Numbered from the stretch's first letter, positions 25,781 to 36,908 are shown. The stretch: 64,000 nucleotides of DNA from a bacterium (GCA_030426085.1 JAUHYW010000013.1:89818-153817), one strand, 5' to 3'. Program-made: numbers and translations. The notes: generated by a model not told the origin, from the sequence alone.

Positions 25781-27583
25781 ATGTCCGACGTATCGCTGTC
25801 CAAAGACGGAGGCGGGCCCGCGCCCCCCAGCGATCAGAAGTACTTCCCCGCCCCCGGCGAAGCCCAGCTCTCGCTGCGGGCGGTGGTGGTCGGCTGCCTG
25901 ATCGGCAGCGTCGTCTCGTGCACCAACATCTACATCGGCCTCAAGATCGGGTGGACCTTCGGCGCCTCGATCATCTCGGCGGTGCTCGGCTTCGCCGCGT
26001 TCAAGATCGCCGGCCGGAACATCTCGGTGCTCGAGACCAACATCACCCAGACCGCCGGCTCGGCGGCCGGGTCGATGGCCAGCGCCGCCGGGCTCGTCGC
26101 CGCCATCCCGGCGATGAACCTGCTCGGCTACGAGATCCCGTGGTACGGCCTGATCTTCTGGGCCCTGTCGGTGGCCTTCCTCGGCGTCTTCTTCGCCGTG
26201 CCCCTGCGGCGGCAGGTGGTCGAGGTCGACAAGCTGCGGTTCCCCACCGGCACCGCGACCGCCGAGACCATCCTGGCGATGTTCAGCGACGCGGGCGAGG
26301 CGCTCAAGAAGGCCAAGGTGCTGGTCTACGCCGGCGTCGGCGCCGGGGTGTTCACCCTCACCGCGCACTTCGTGCCCCAGATCGAGATGCCGCCGCTGCA
26401 CAAGTGGCTCGAGATCGGCGCGCTGACCACCGCCGCCGCGTGGGGCTTCAAGCTCTACCTCGGGCCGAGCCTCTTCGGCGCCGGCTTCCTCATCGGGCCC
26501 CGGGTCTCGTTCTCGCTGCTCATCGGGGCGGTCGGGGCGTGGGCCATCCTGGGCCCGATCGCCAAGGAGGCCGGCTGGGCCCCGGGCACGGTGATGTCCT
26601 ATAAGGACGGGGTGCGCGGCTGGCTGCTGTGGCCCGGGGTGGCGCTGATGGTCTCCGAGGCGATGGTCTCGCTGGCCCTGTCGTGGCGCACCTTCGTCAA
26701 CGCGCTGACCATGACGAAGTCGGCCGGCGGCGGCGGCGAGAGCGAGGTCGGCTACAAGGAGCGCATCCCCAACGCGTGGTGGATCGGCGGGCTGGCGGCG
26801 GGCACGGTGCTGGCCACCGTCATCGGCAACCTCGTCTTCGGCATCGAGTGGTGGATGACGGTCGTCGCCGTGGCGCTGTCGTCCATCCTGGCGATCGTGG
26901 CGGTGCGCTCGGTGGGCGAGACCGACATCAACCCGGTCGGCGGCATGGGCAAGGTGACCCAGCTCGTCTACGGGGGCCTCGCGCCGGGCCAGATGAGCAC
27001 CAACCTGATGGCCGCCGCGGTCACCGGGGCCGGCGCCTCGCAGGCCGGCGACATGATGCAGGACCTCAAGACCGGCCACCTGCTCGGGGCCTCGCCCCGC
27101 AAGCAGTTCCTGGCCCAGCTCGCCGGCATCTGCGCCGGGGTGGTCTTCGTGGTGCCGGTCTACATGATCTTCACCGACGCCTACGAGGTCGGCGGCACCA
27201 AGCTGCCCGCCCCGGCCGCCTTCGCCTGGAAGGCCATGGCCGAGCTGCTCGCCAAGGGCTTCGAGGCCCTGCCGCCGCACGCCCTCGAGGCGGTGATCGT
27301 CGCGTCGATCATCGGCGGGCTGAGCGCGCTGCTGCGCAAGGTCGACTCGATCAAGGGCTATGTGCCCAGCGGGCTGGCGATGGGCATCGCCTTCATCATC
27401 CCGGCCTACTACTCGCTGGTGATGGTCTACGGCACCCTGGTGTGGCTCATCTGGCGCAAGAAGAACCCCGAGTCGGTCAGCAAGTACGACTTCGCCCTCG
27501 CCTCGGGGCTGGTCGCCGGGGAGGGCCTGATGGGCATCGTCAACGCGGTGCTGACCATCCTCGGCGTCGAGTCGATCACCTGA
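25781..27583 (+). CDS. OPT-family oligopeptide/metal-chelate transporter
   Basis: The protein has 600 residues and its ATG follows GGAGGAGGAG. After a short polar N-terminus there are about fourteen hydrophobic segments. The OPT signature is clear: VVSCTNIYIGLKIGWTFGAS, then ETNITQTAGSAAGSMAS and LRFPTGTATAETI. OPT proteins of bacteria transport small peptides or metal-chelates with protons. A central soluble loop (KSAGGGGESEVGYKERIP) faces the cytoplasm. The gene stands alone, with hairpin 27588-27623 directly after it. Confidence 0.93.
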   Translation: MSDVSLSKDGGGPAPPSDQKYFPAPGEAQLSLRAVVVGCLIGSVVSCTNIYIGLKIGWTFGASIISAVLGFAAFKIAGRNISVLETNITQTAGSAAGSMASAAGLVAAIPAMNLLGYEIPWYGLIFWALSVAFLGVFFAVPLRRQVVEVDKLRFPTGTATAETILAMFSDAGEALKKAKVLVYAGVGAGVFTLTAHFVPQIEMPPLHKWLEIGALTTAAAWGFKLYLGPSLFGAGFLIGPRVSFSLLIGAVGAWAILGPIAKEAGWAPGTVMSYKDGVRGWLLWPGVALMVSEAMVSLALSWRTFVNALTMTKSAGGGGESEVGYKERIPNAWWIGGLAAGTVLATVIGNLVFGIEWWMTVVAVALSSILAIVAVRSVGETDINPVGGMGKVTQLVYGGLAPGQMSTNLMAAAVTGAGASQAGDMMQDLKTGHLLGASPRKQFLAQLAGICAGVVFVVPVYMIFTDAYEVGGTKLPAPAAFAWKAMAELLAKGFEALPPHALEAVIVASIIGGLSALLRKVDSIKGYVPSGLAMGIAFIIPAYYSLVMVYGTLVWLIWRKKNPESVSKYDFALASGLVAGEGLMGIVNAVLTILGVESIT

Positions 27584-27587
27584 CCCG

Positions 27588-27623
27588 GGCCGCCCGGCCC
27601 GCGCCCATCGGCCCCGGGCGGCC
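27588..27623 (+). terminator. GC-rich hairpin after the OPT gene
   Basis: A perfect 10-bp stem (GGCCGCCCGG/CCGGGCGGCC) with a 16-base loop begins 4 nt after the stop codon. No U-run follows. Position and stability fit a terminator; the rest of the 150-bp gap holds only the start region of the next gene. Confidence 0.45.
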
Positions 27624-27734
27624 GGATCGACGGCGGTGACGGGCAGCCCGATTGACCCCGGCGCGGCGCCGTGCTACCCGGTCCGCTCGCGTCGGCCCCC
27701 CGACGCCGGCCCATTCGATGACGGAGGCCCACCC

Positions 27735-29849
27735 GTGAACCGTGCGGTGACGATCCTGGCGCTGGCGCTCTGCGCTCCCCTCGCCCTGGCGGCCCCGGCG
27801 GCGGCCCAGCCCGCCGACGCCAGCGATCCCGGCAAGAAGAAGGCCGGTGCCGAGGATCCCGGAAAGAGGAAGGCCGGCGCCGAGGATCCCGGCGACGAGA
27901 AGGCCGAGGGGGAGCAGCCCCCGGCGGTCGAGGCGGCGCAGACCGAGCCGCCGCCCCCGGCCGTCGGTCCGCCCCCGGGCACGGTGAGCCCCGACAGCCC
28001 GGCCGCCGCGCCCACCGCGACCCCCGAGCCGGCCACCCCGATGGTGCCGACCCCCGCGCCGAGCCCGGCCCCGCCCAAGCCGCCGGCCGACGACGCGTTC
28101 GGCGACCTGCCCTCGTTCGACGACATCGGCAGCGCCGACGACATCGGCGACCTGGGCGGCGACCTCCAGGCCAACTGGGACGCCGCCGCCGGCCCCGAGG
28201 CCCAGGTCAGCTTCCCCTGGATCGAGCACCACGGGTACTTCCGGGTGCGGGCCGACCTCTTCTACAACCTCGACCTGGACACCTTCTCGTTGGGCAGCGG
28301 CCAGAGCTCGAGCATCGAGCCGCCGCTGACCGAGACCCTCGTCGACGACAGCAACGAGCGCCCGTTCGCCCAGGGGGCCGAGACGCTGGCCGGGGCCAAC
28401 ATGCGCTTCCGCTACCAGCCGACGGTGCACATCAGCGAGGGGCTGCGGGTGCGGGCCACCCTCGACATCCTCGACAATCTGGTGCTGGGCAGCACCGCCG
28501 ACGGCTACCCCCGCAGCGCGCTGAGCCGGCCCGACGCCGAGATCGGGTTCTTCAGCGAGACCCAGCGCAGCCCCGACAGCGGGATCGACTCGTGGCGCGA
28601 CGCCATCCGGGTCAAGCACCTGTGGGGCGAGTGGCACACCCCGCTGGGGCTGCTCAGCTTCGGCCGGACCCAGGCCCACTGGGGGCTGGGCATGCTGGTC
28701 AACAGCGGCGCCTGCCTCGACTGCGACTTCGGCGACAGCATCGACCGCATCATGGCCACCACCCAGCTCTTCGACACCTACCTCTCGGTGAGCTGGGACT
28801 TCCCGGTCGAGGGCGCCACCGGCGTCGCCGGCATCGACGGGCGCCCGGCCGAGACCGGCGGGCAGCCCTACGACCTCGACCAGCGGGACGACGTCAACCA
28901 GTGGACGGTGGCGATCTTCCGCAAGCCGCACGCCCTCGAAGAGAAGGAGAAGCGGGCCCGGGCGCTCGACGAGCTGCGCGAGCCGACGTTCGACGTCGGG
29001 CTGTACACCGTCTTCCGCAATCAGGCGCTGGCCAGCAACGTCGACGGGGTCCTCAACCCCGACGGTCAGGGCGTCAGCCTGGCCCGGGTCAACGCGTGGA
29101 GCATCACCCCCGACCTGTGGTTCGACTTCCAGTATCGCCCCGACGCCGAGAGCGGGGTCCGGATCCAGGGCGAGGCGGCGCTGGTGATCGGCGAGATCGG
29201 CCGGCTGCCGATGCACGCCGAGACGCCGGTCGAGGGCTGCACTCAGATCGACGCCGACGACCCCCCGACCGGCGAGTGCGCCTTCCCGGTGGACTCGGGG
29301 CGGGACATCCTGCGCTGGGGCTACGCCCTCGAGATCGACGGCCGCTACAAGTCGCTCAACTACGGGGTGCACCACGGCATGGCCAGCGGGGACGACCAGG
29401 AGGGCTTCGGCGTCACCGACAGCACCCGGCTCGACGACACCCGCTTCGACGAGTTCGACAAGACCCTGAGCCTGTTCCGCTTCGACCGCGACTACCACGT
29501 CGACCGGATCCTGTTCCGGGAGGTCGTCGGCTCGGTGTCCAACGCGGGCTACGTCAAGCCGTACATCGGCTACGACCTCGTCGACGAGTCGGACGAGGTG
29601 TGGGGCTTCGAGATCTCGGCGATGGGCGCCTTCGCCCTCGAGGAGCAGGCCACCCCCGGCGACGACCCCTGGATGGGGCTCGAGTTCGGGGCCCGGGTCT
29701 ACATCCGCGAGTTCGACCGCTTCCACTGGACCATCGACTACGCGGTGCTCTTCGCCGGCGAGGCGTTCGCGGTGACCCTGCCCGGCGGCGAGCGGCTGTC
29801 GCCGGGGGTCGCGCAGTCGCTGCAGATGTTCCTCGGCATGGAGTTCTGA
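27735..29849 (+). CDS. Secreted protein with Pro/Ala linker and outer-membrane beta-barrel-like domain
   Basis: The protein has 704 residues from the GTG at 27735 with GGAGG 6 nt upstream. It has a Sec signal peptide ending AAPAAAQ. A low-complexity region follows, with three copies of the decapeptide DPGKKKAGAE and then a Pro/Ala-rich part to about residue 120. The rest has many amphipathic strands (HGYFRVRADLFYNLDLD, LSFGRTQAHWGLGMLVN, LEIDGRYKSLNYGVHHG) and ends in phenylalanine, as outer-membrane barrels do. ACLDCDFGD may be a disulfide loop. It resembles an uncharacterised myxobacterial family (possibly TIGR04551), which I cannot confirm here. argH follows by 1 bp. Confidence 0.75.
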   Translation: MNRAVTILALALCAPLALAAPAAAQPADASDPGKKKAGAEDPGKRKAGAEDPGDEKAEGEQPPAVEAAQTEPPPPAVGPPPGTVSPDSPAAAPTATPEPATPMVPTPAPSPAPPKPPADDAFGDLPSFDDIGSADDIGDLGGDLQANWDAAAGPEAQVSFPWIEHHGYFRVRADLFYNLDLDTFSLGSGQSSSIEPPLTETLVDDSNERPFAQGAETLAGANMRFRYQPTVHISEGLRVRATLDILDNLVLGSTADGYPRSALSRPDAEIGFFSETQRSPDSGIDSWRDAIRVKHLWGEWHTPLGLLSFGRTQAHWGLGMLVNSGACLDCDFGDSIDRIMATTQLFDTYLSVSWDFPVEGATGVAGIDGRPAETGGQPYDLDQRDDVNQWTVAIFRKPHALEEKEKRARALDELREPTFDVGLYTVFRNQALASNVDGVLNPDGQGVSLARVNAWSITPDLWFDFQYRPDAESGVRIQGEAALVIGEIGRLPMHAETPVEGCTQIDADDPPTGECAFPVDSGRDILRWGYALEIDGRYKSLNYGVHHGMASGDDQEGFGVTDSTRLDDTRFDEFDKTLSLFRFDRDYHVDRILFREVVGSVSNAGYVKPYIGYDLVDESDEVWGFEISAMGAFALEEQATPGDDPWMGLEFGARVYIREFDRFHWTIDYAVLFAGEAFAVTLPGGERLSPGVAQSLQMFLGMEF
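27825..27914 (+). repeat. Three in-frame 30-bp tandem repeats
   Basis: The units start GATCCCGG and code for DPGKKKAGAE, DPGKRKAGAE and DPGDEKAEGE in the linker of the barrel-like protein. Copy number may vary between strains. Confidence 0.8.
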
Positions 29850-29850
29850 G

Positions 29851-31273
29851 GTGGCCGACGGCCCGGAGAAGCCCGCCGCGGCCCCGGCCGAGAGCGGTCA
29901 GAGCACCTGGGGCGGGCGCTTCGCCGAGCCCACCGACGCCTTCGTCGCCCGGCTCAACGCCTCGGTCGGCTTCGACCGGCGGCTGTATCGGGAGGACATC
30001 GCCGGCTCGAAGGCCCACGCCGCGATGCTGGCGAAGCAGGGCATCATCCCCCCCGACGACGCGGCGGCCATCCGCGACGGGCTGGACGCGGTGCAGGCCG
30101 AGATCGAGGCCGGGCAGTTCACCTGGAGCGCCGATCTCGAAGACGTACACATGAACGTCGAGCACCGGCTGACGGCCCGCATCGGGCCCGCCGGTGGCCG
30201 GCTGCACACCGCCCGCAGCCGCAACGATCAGGTGGCGACCGACCTCCGGCTGTGGGTGCTGCGGCGCATCGACGACGACCTCGTGCCCCGCATCGACCGC
30301 CTGCAACGGGCGCTGCTCGACGTGGCCGAGGCCCACCGCGACACCGTGCTGCCGGGCTACACCCACCTCCAGCGGGCCCAGCCGGTGCTGCTCGCCCACC
30401 ACCTGCTGGCCTACGTCGAGATGCTCGAGCGCGACCGGGGGCGACTGCTCGACGCCCGTAAACGGGCCGCCGAGAGCCCGCTGGGCTGCGCCGCGCTGGC
30501 CGGCACCCCGTTCCCGCTCGACCGGGGCCTGACCGCGCGCGCGCTGGGCTTCACCCGGCCGATGGCCAACAGCCTGGACGCGGTGGGCGACCGGGACTTC
30601 GCCGTCGAGCTGTGCGCCGCGGCGGCCCTGATCATGACCCACCTCTCCCGCTTCGCCGAGGAGCTGGTCATCTGGTCGAGCCAGGAGTTCGGCTTCATCG
30701 AGCTGGGCGACGCCTTCGCCACCGGCTCGTCGATCATGCCCCAGAAGAAAAACCCCGACATCCCCGAGCTGGTGCGGGGCAAGACCGGGCGGGTCTTCGG
30801 TGATCTGGTCGCGCTGCTGACGGTGCTCAAGGGCCTGCCGCTGGCCTACAACAAGGACCTGCAAGAAGACAAAGAGGCGCTGTTCGACGCGGTGGACACC
30901 GTCGCCGACTGCCTCGAGGCGACCGCCCGGCTGCTGCCGTCGACGACGTGGCGCGCCGATCGGATGCGGGCCGCCTGCGACGCCGGCTTCGTGACCGCCA
31001 CCGACGTCGCCGACTACCTCGCGGCGAAGGGGGTGCCCTTCCGCGAGGCGCACCACGTCGTGGGGCGGCTGGTGGGCTGGTGCATCGCCGAGCAGCGCGC
31101 GCTGCCCTCGCTCTCGCTGGACGAGTTCCGCCGGTTCAGCGACGCCTTCGACGACGACATCCGCCGGGCGGTGACCGTCGAGGCCAGCGTCGCCGCCCGC
31201 ACCAGCGAGGGCGGCACCGCGCCGGCCCGGGTCGCCGAGGCCCTCGCCGCCGCCCGCGCCCGGATGGCCGACC

Positions 31274-31281
<8 letters not shown>
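29851..31281 (+). CDS. argH: Argininosuccinate lyase
   Basis: The protein has 476 residues from a GTG one base after the previous stop. It cleaves argininosuccinate to arginine and fumarate, the last step of arginine synthesis, in the cytoplasm. Family motifs are all present: WGGRFAEPTDAFVARLNASV at the start, EDVHMNVEHRL, TARSRNDQVATD, GYTHLQRAQPV and the signature GSSIMPQKKNPD. The length is normal. An alpha/beta hydrolase start overlaps its end by 8 nt. Confidence 0.96.
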
Positions 31282-32147
<866 letters not shown>

Positions 32148-32158
<11 letters not shown>

Positions 32159-32876
32159 TCGAATCGCCCTCGGGCGGACGGCGCGGGCGGCCGCGCTGGC
32201 CGCGCTGCTGGGCGGCTGCGGCGTCGCCGGGCGCCCGCTGCCCCCCGGCCCGGCCCCGCCGGGCGTGCCCATCCCCCACGCGATCAGCACCCCCGATGGG
32301 GTCCGGGTGACCGTCAGCGCGCCGTTCGACGTGCGCGGCCGGCTCATCGAGGGCGACGTCGAGCTGTGGCTCTTCCCCGCCGCCGACTGCGAGGGCACGC
32401 CCATCGCCCGGGGCGACGCGGCGACGGGGGTGCTCATCCCCCCGAGCCACGTCGGCGCGCCGCTGCGGCTGGTGCAGGTGCGCGCCGGCCGCGTCGGCGA
32501 GCCCTCGGGCCCGCTCACCGCCACCTGGACCGCGCCCCCGCCGGCCCTCGAGACCCCCTTGGCGTACGTCGACGAGTCCGACGAGGTGCACCTCTCGTGG
32601 CTGCCCCCCGGGGCGCCGCTGCAGCGGGTCGAGATCCAGCGCGACGGGGTGCCGATCGACGAGGTCCGGGCCGAGCACGCCATGTGGAGCGAGCGCCCGA
32701 GAAGGGCCGGACGCTACCGGTACCGCATCGTCGGCGTGGGCTTCGACCTGCGCACCGGCCCGTCGGCCGCGGTCGAGGTCGAGGTCACCACCGACGCCCC
32801 GCCCCCGCCGTGCTGCCGGGTCGACTGGAGCGACATGTCGATCGACGGCGAGCTGAAGCGCAGCCCGGCGCAGTGA
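32148..32876 (+). CDS. Lipoprotein with fibronectin-III-like segment
   Basis: The protein has 242 residues with the lipobox LGGC (Cys24), followed by a Pro/Gly stretch GRPLPPGPAPPG. Two beta-rich parts follow, the second like a fibronectin-III module (VHLSWLPPGAPLQRVEIQRDG, AGRYRYRIVGVGFD). A small lipoprotein behind argH is common in proteobacteria (the LptM-type protein before lysA), but this one is longer and lysA is absent. The link is therefore only positional. Its stop is 7 bp from the end of the convergent pigment operon. Confidence 0.75.
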
Positions 32877-32883
32877 GGGCCCG

Positions 32884-33480
32884 TCAGGGCCCGTCGAGCG
32901 GCTGGACCTCGACCGTCTCGATGCGCAGCCGGTAGCCGAAGCGGTCGTTGCGCAGCTCGACCGTTCGGGGGTAGCCGTCGATCTGCGCTTCGCCGTACTC
33001 GACCCGGATGGGCGAGGCGCCGTCGGCGGGGGTGAACACCCGCTCGGCGAGCCGGCCGTCGACGGCGCGGCGGGTGATCTCGAAGCCGAGGGCCTCGGCG
33101 TCCGCCGGCCAGGGGTAGAACGCCTTCTGCACGTCGGCCAGCATGAAGCGGGGGTCGAAGGGCAGCTCTTCGCCGGTGTTGTTGGTGACCTCGACCCCGC
33201 CCGGGCCGTGGCGGATGACGAAGCCCGGCGGGCCGAACGGGGCGAGCCCGATCAGGAGCAGCGCGTCGCCCTGGCGCTGGAGGGCGGCGTCGAAGCCGCG
33301 GGTGCCCTGGGGCCAGATCGCGGTGACCCGCTGGCGCAGCACGACCTGCGCCGGCCAGGCGTCGGCGGCGAGCAGCGGGCCGGGGTCGGGCGGCGGGCCG
33401 TCGGGGCGCTCCGGCGCGGGGCCGCAGGCGGTGAGCGCGAGCAGGATCACGGCGAGCAGGGCCCGGATCGGATCAGCCAT
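32884..33480 (-). CDS. DUF3261-like outer-membrane lipoprotein of the aryl-polyene export module
   Basis: The protein has 198 residues from the ATG at 33480, which has GGAGGG 5 nt upstream; the adjacent GTG at 33483 is too close to it. The lipobox LTAC (Cys19) is followed by a compact beta-rich protein (FVIRHGPGGVEVTNNTGEEL, RFMLADVQKAFYPWP). DUF3261 lipoproteins are a standard member of aryl-polyene clusters, where they are thought to help insert the lipid-linked pigment in the outer membrane. The gene is the last of the leftward 11-gene chain and overlaps the MMPL gene by 8 nt. Confidence 0.78.
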   Translation of the reverse strand: MADPIRALLAVILLALTACGPAPERPDGPPPDPGPLLAADAWPAQVVLRQRVTAIWPQGTRGFDAALQRQGDALLLIGLAPFGPPGFVIRHGPGGVEVTNNTGEELPFDPRFMLADVQKAFYPWPADAEALGFEITRRAVDGRLAERVFTPADGASPIRVEYGEAQIDGYPRTVELRNDRFGYRLRIETVEVQPLDGP

Positions 33481-35815
33481 CACGGCCCTCCAACTGAACC
33501 AGGACGCTGGGGGCCATCACGAGGCACGCCGGCACGCCGATGGCCAGGGTGGCCCCGATGCCGAACAGCACCGGGTGCTCGGAGAGCGCGAGCAGGCCGA
33601 AGCCGAGCACGGTCGAGGCGCAGGCGACGACCACCGAGAGCATCGCCGGGGGGACCTCGTCCAGCCGGCTGGCGCGGGCGTCGACGAGGAAGACGCCGAA
33701 GTCGACGCCCATGCTGACGACCATCAGCAGCGCGGTCAGGCTCACGAGGTCGAGGCCGACCCCCAGCGCGGTGAGCAGGGCCACGGTGAGCAGCGCGCCG
33801 GCGACCGCGGGCACGAAGGCCGCCAGGGTCGGGCGCAGGCGGCGGTAGCGCAGGCCGAGCAGCAGCAGGACCCCGGCGAGGCCGAGCAGCAGCGTCTGGA
33901 GCGTGCGCTGCTGGTAGACGCGGTTGGCCTCGGTCATCAGTGACTTCTGGTCGACGAGCCGGGCACCAGCGACCGCCTCGAGCCGGGCGGCGAGGGCCGC
34001 CGGGTCGCGCACGCCGCGCAGGAAGCTGAGGTAGACCACCTCGCCGGCCAGCGCGAGCCGGAACGGGCGCAGCAAGGGGGCCAGCGGGCCGTCGGCGAGC
34101 AGCGCGTGGGTCACCGGGTCGGGCGGCCCGGCGGCGAGGGCCTCGCGGAACGGTTCGAAGGCCACCGCGCGGAAGCCGGCGGCCTCGAAGCGGGGCACGA
34201 AGCGGTCCCAGACGCCGGGCTCGAAGTAGACCGCGGCCGCGGCGGCCTGACGGGCGGCGCTGGGCAGCAGGGTGGCCGAGGTGCGGAACCCGTCGATCTC
34301 GCCGGCCTCGCGGGCGGCGGCGAGCACCTCGGCGACGGCGTCGTTGGCCCGCAGCGCGGCCTCGTCATCGGGCCCGATCGCGGCAACGAAGACCGACTGG
34401 TCGACGAGCGCGACCCGGGCCCGGACCCGCTCGTCCTCGGCGAGCAGCGCCGGGTCGAGGCGCTGCATGCCGGCGAAGTCGGCGTTCCACTGCACCCGGG
34501 GAGCGGCGAAGGCGAAGGCGGCGACGGCGATGACCGGCAGCCAGCCGGCGACGCGGCGGTTGTGGCCGAGCCAGCGGTACACCGCGGCCAGCCCGGCGAC
34601 GAGGCCCCGGCGCAGGGCCATCGGGCGGGCGGTGGCCGGCATCAGCCCGGGCACGATGATCCGGGTGGCGAGCAGCGCCATGCCGATGCCGACGACCGAG
34701 AACAACGCCACCTCACGCAGCCCGCCGAGCGGGGCGAAGGCCAGGGCGGCGAAGCCGATGCAGCTCGTCGCCGCGCCGGTGGCCACCGCGGGCCAGATGT
34801 GGGCCATCGCCTCGCGGGGCGAGCCGCCGTCGGGGTGCGCCGCGTGGTGGCAGTAGAGGTGCACGACGTAGTCGACGGCGACCCCGATGAGCGCCGCCCC
34901 GAAGGCGAGGGTGATGCTGTGCAGCCGGCCCCAGACGAGCAGGGCGGCGGCGCACCCGGCGAGCATGCCCGCGCCGACCGGGACGAGCACGAGCAGCATC
35001 AGCCGCAGGCTGCCGAAGAGCAGCAGCATCAGCGCCAGCAAGCCGACGGTGGAGAGGGTCGAGACCCGCTGGATGTCGGCTTTGATCGCCCGCTCGGCAG
35101 TCACCGCGAACCGGGCGAGGGCCGACATCTCGAGGGTCAGCCCGCCGTCGTCGACCGCGGCGAAGGCCCGGTCGATGGCGTCGAGCAGCGGGCCCTGGGT
35201 CTCGGCGTCGAAGGCCGAGGCCCGGGTGGTGAGGAAGAGCACCGCCGTCCGGCCCTCGCGGCCGAGGTACTGCCCGTCGCGCACCCGCAAGCCATCGCCC
35301 CGGCTGGCTTCGAGCGCGGCGAAGAGGTCGGGCAGCGCCAGCAGCGGGTCGCCGGGCGCGACCCGGGTGAGCAGGGTCGAGGTGGGCCGGGCGAGCTGGT
35401 CCCGCAGGCGCTCGGCGGCGGCGGTGAGCCGGGCGTCGTCGAGCGGCTCGCCGTCGCCGAAGCCGAAGCGGCGGGGGTGATACAGGGTCCAGATGGCCTC
35501 TTCGATGCCCGCGGGCGGCCCGGTCTCGATCCGGTCGAGCGCGGCGGCGGCGACGGGGTCGTCCTCCAGCGCGGCGGCCAATGCCCGGGCCCCGGCGACG
35601 GCGGCGGCGGGGTCGGGGCCGGCGACGGTGAGCACCATCGTGCGGCTCAGCGGGCCCTCGGCCAGCGCCCGGATGAGGCGCATCGAGCTCTGCCCGTCGG
35701 CCGAGGGCAGGAAGTCGGTGATGTCGGAGGCGAGCCGGAACCGCAGGCCGACGAAGACCGCCAGCCCGGCGATGAGCAGCGCGAGCAGGATCGCGCCGCG
35801 GCGCATCGAGGTCAT
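33473..35815 (-). CDS. MMPL/RND-family lipid exporter
   Basis: The protein has 780 residues from the ATG at 35815. It has the MMPL/SSD plan twice: one membrane helix, a periplasmic loop of about 220 residues, then five to six helices (LALMLLLFGSLRLMLLVLV and GVAVDYVVHLYCHH in the first half; LLMVVSMGVDFGVFLVDARA in the second). The two GVxxDY/GVDFG segments carry the acidic proton-relay residues of this family. It probably lifts the finished aryl-polyene lipid from the inner membrane to the LolA-like carrier. Its start overlaps the LolA-like stop (ATGA). Confidence 0.88.
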   Translation of the reverse strand: MTSMRRGAILLALLIAGLAVFVGLRFRLASDITDFLPSADGQSSMRLIRALAEGPLSRTMVLTVAGPDPAAAVAGARALAAALEDDPVAAAALDRIETGPPAGIEEAIWTLYHPRRFGFGDGEPLDDARLTAAAERLRDQLARPTSTLLTRVAPGDPLLALPDLFAALEASRGDGLRVRDGQYLGREGRTAVLFLTTRASAFDAETQGPLLDAIDRAFAAVDDGGLTLEMSALARFAVTAERAIKADIQRVSTLSTVGLLALMLLLFGSLRLMLLVLVPVGAGMLAGCAAALLVWGRLHSITLAFGAALIGVAVDYVVHLYCHHAAHPDGGSPREAMAHIWPAVATGAATSCIGFAALAFAPLGGLREVALFSVVGIGMALLATRIIVPGLMPATARPMALRRGLVAGLAAVYRWLGHNRRVAGWLPVIAVAAFAFAAPRVQWNADFAGMQRLDPALLAEDERVRARVALVDQSVFVAAIGPDDEAALRANDAVAEVLAAAREAGEIDGFRTSATLLPSAARQAAAAAVYFEPGVWDRFVPRFEAAGFRAVAFEPFREALAAGPPDPVTHALLADGPLAPLLRPFRLALAGEVVYLSFLRGVRDPAALAARLEAVAGARLVDQKSLMTEANRVYQQRTLQTLLLGLAGVLLLLGLRYRRLRPTLAAFVPAVAGALLTVALLTALGVGLDLVSLTALLMVVSMGVDFGVFLVDARASRLDEVPPAMLSVVVACASTVLGFGLLALSEHPVLFGIGATLAIGVPACLVMAPSVLVQLEGRDG

Positions 35816-36480
35816 TGGGGCGGGCCGAACAGCGCGGCCCGCTCGGCGGGGGTGAACCGGCGGGTGGGGTCGGCCGACTCGATGCGGGTGGTGGTGGTGT
35901 CGCCCGAGGTCTCGACGACCCGGATGGCCTCGACGGCCGGGCCCCGGCCGGTGATGCGGATGGCCGAGACGAGCTTGGAGAGCGGCTCGACCTTCGGGGT
36001 CAGGGCCAGCGTCCAGCCGTCGGCGCCGGGGGTGAACGCGATGGTGTAGGTCGCCTCGAGCTTCGCCCGGTCCCCGGCGAAGATGAGCACCAGCGACTCG
36101 GCGAAGGCCGCCACGTCGCGCCGGGCGGCGAGGTCGATGGTCTCGGTGCCCCGCTCGTCCTTCAGCCACAGCGTCTCGGGGCCGATGACCACCACCGCCG
36201 GGCGGGGGGTCTCGATCTGGCGCCGCAGGTGCCCCGGGCGGGCGTAGTACAGCGCGCCGGCCGAGCGCAGCGGGGCGGCGAGCAGCGCCATGCGCTTCTC
36301 TTCGGTGAACCGGGCCTCGAGGCCGTCGACCGCCTTGAAGGCGCCGAGCAGCGCGGCGAGGTCGCCGATCGGGTCGGCCTTCGCCGCCGCGGCGGGGGTC
36401 TCGGTGGGCTGCGGGCCGCCGTCGGGCGCGGCGAGGGCCGGCGCAGTGAGCGCCAACAGCAGGGCGAGCGCGCGCTTCAC
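35812..36480 (-). CDS. LolA-like outer-membrane lipid carrier
   Basis: The protein has 222 residues from a GTG at 36480, overlapping the thioesterase stop by 4 nt. A Sec signal peptide (LALLLALTAPALAA) is followed by a LolA-like beta barrel half-shell: LEARFTEEKRMALLAAPLRS, GALYYARPGHLRRQIETPRP and VVVIGPETLWLKDERG. LolA-like proteins shuttle hydrophobic cargo through the periplasm. Beside the MMPL exporter, this one is inferred to carry the aryl-polyene lipid and not ordinary lipoproteins. Confidence 0.85.
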   Translation of the reverse strand: MKRALALLLALTAPALAAPDGGPQPTETPAAAAKADPIGDLAALLGAFKAVDGLEARFTEEKRMALLAAPLRSAGALYYARPGHLRRQIETPRPAVVVIGPETLWLKDERGTETIDLAARRDVAAFAESLVLIFAGDRAKLEATYTIAFTPGADGWTLALTPKVEPLSKLVSAIRITGRGPAVEAIRVVETSGDTTTTRIESADPTRRFTPAERAALFGPPQ

Positions 36481-36908
36481 GGTTCGGGCTCCATGCGCTC
36501 GAGCCGCTCGCGGATGGGCAGCGGGGTGTCGTTGAGGAACACCCCGGCGGCGTCGGTGGTGGCCAGGGTCGTCGAGGCCCGGGCGGTGCGCCGGTCGTGG
36601 GTCACGTTGCGCAGGTCGTAGGCCACCTTGATCAGCGGCGTGCTGCGGATGAGCTGGGCGGTGACCCGGATGTCGTCCCCGTAGTGCATGGGGAACATGT
36701 ACCGGCAGCGGGCATCGGTGATGTACATCCGGTAGCCCAGCGCCCGCACCTGGGGCACGTCGAGGTCGAGGCTGGCCATCAGCTCGGCCCGGGCCCGGGC
36801 CATGTACTCGAAGTAGCGGCCGTGCCACACGACGAAGAGCGGGTCGCAGTCGAAGAACGGGACCTTGCACTCGACGCTGACCGAGGGGCGGACGGTGAGC
36901 TCGCTCAT
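36477..36908 (-). CDS. 4HBT hotdog thioesterase
   Basis: The protein has 143 residues. The active-site region VPFFDCDPLFVVWHGRYFEY is the 4-hydroxybenzoyl-CoA thioesterase signature, with the Asp in the DCDP segment. It would hydrolyse acyl-ACP or acyl-CoA, either releasing the polyene or editing mis-primed ACP. It overlaps both neighbours by 4 nt, so it is part of the pigment operon. Confidence 0.87.
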   Translation of the reverse strand: MSELTVRPSVSVECKVPFFDCDPLFVVWHGRYFEYMARARAELMASLDLDVPQVRALGYRMYITDARCRYMFPMHYGDDIRVTAQLIRSTPLIKVAYDLRNVTHDRRTARASTTLATTDAAGVFLNDTPLPIRERLERMEPEP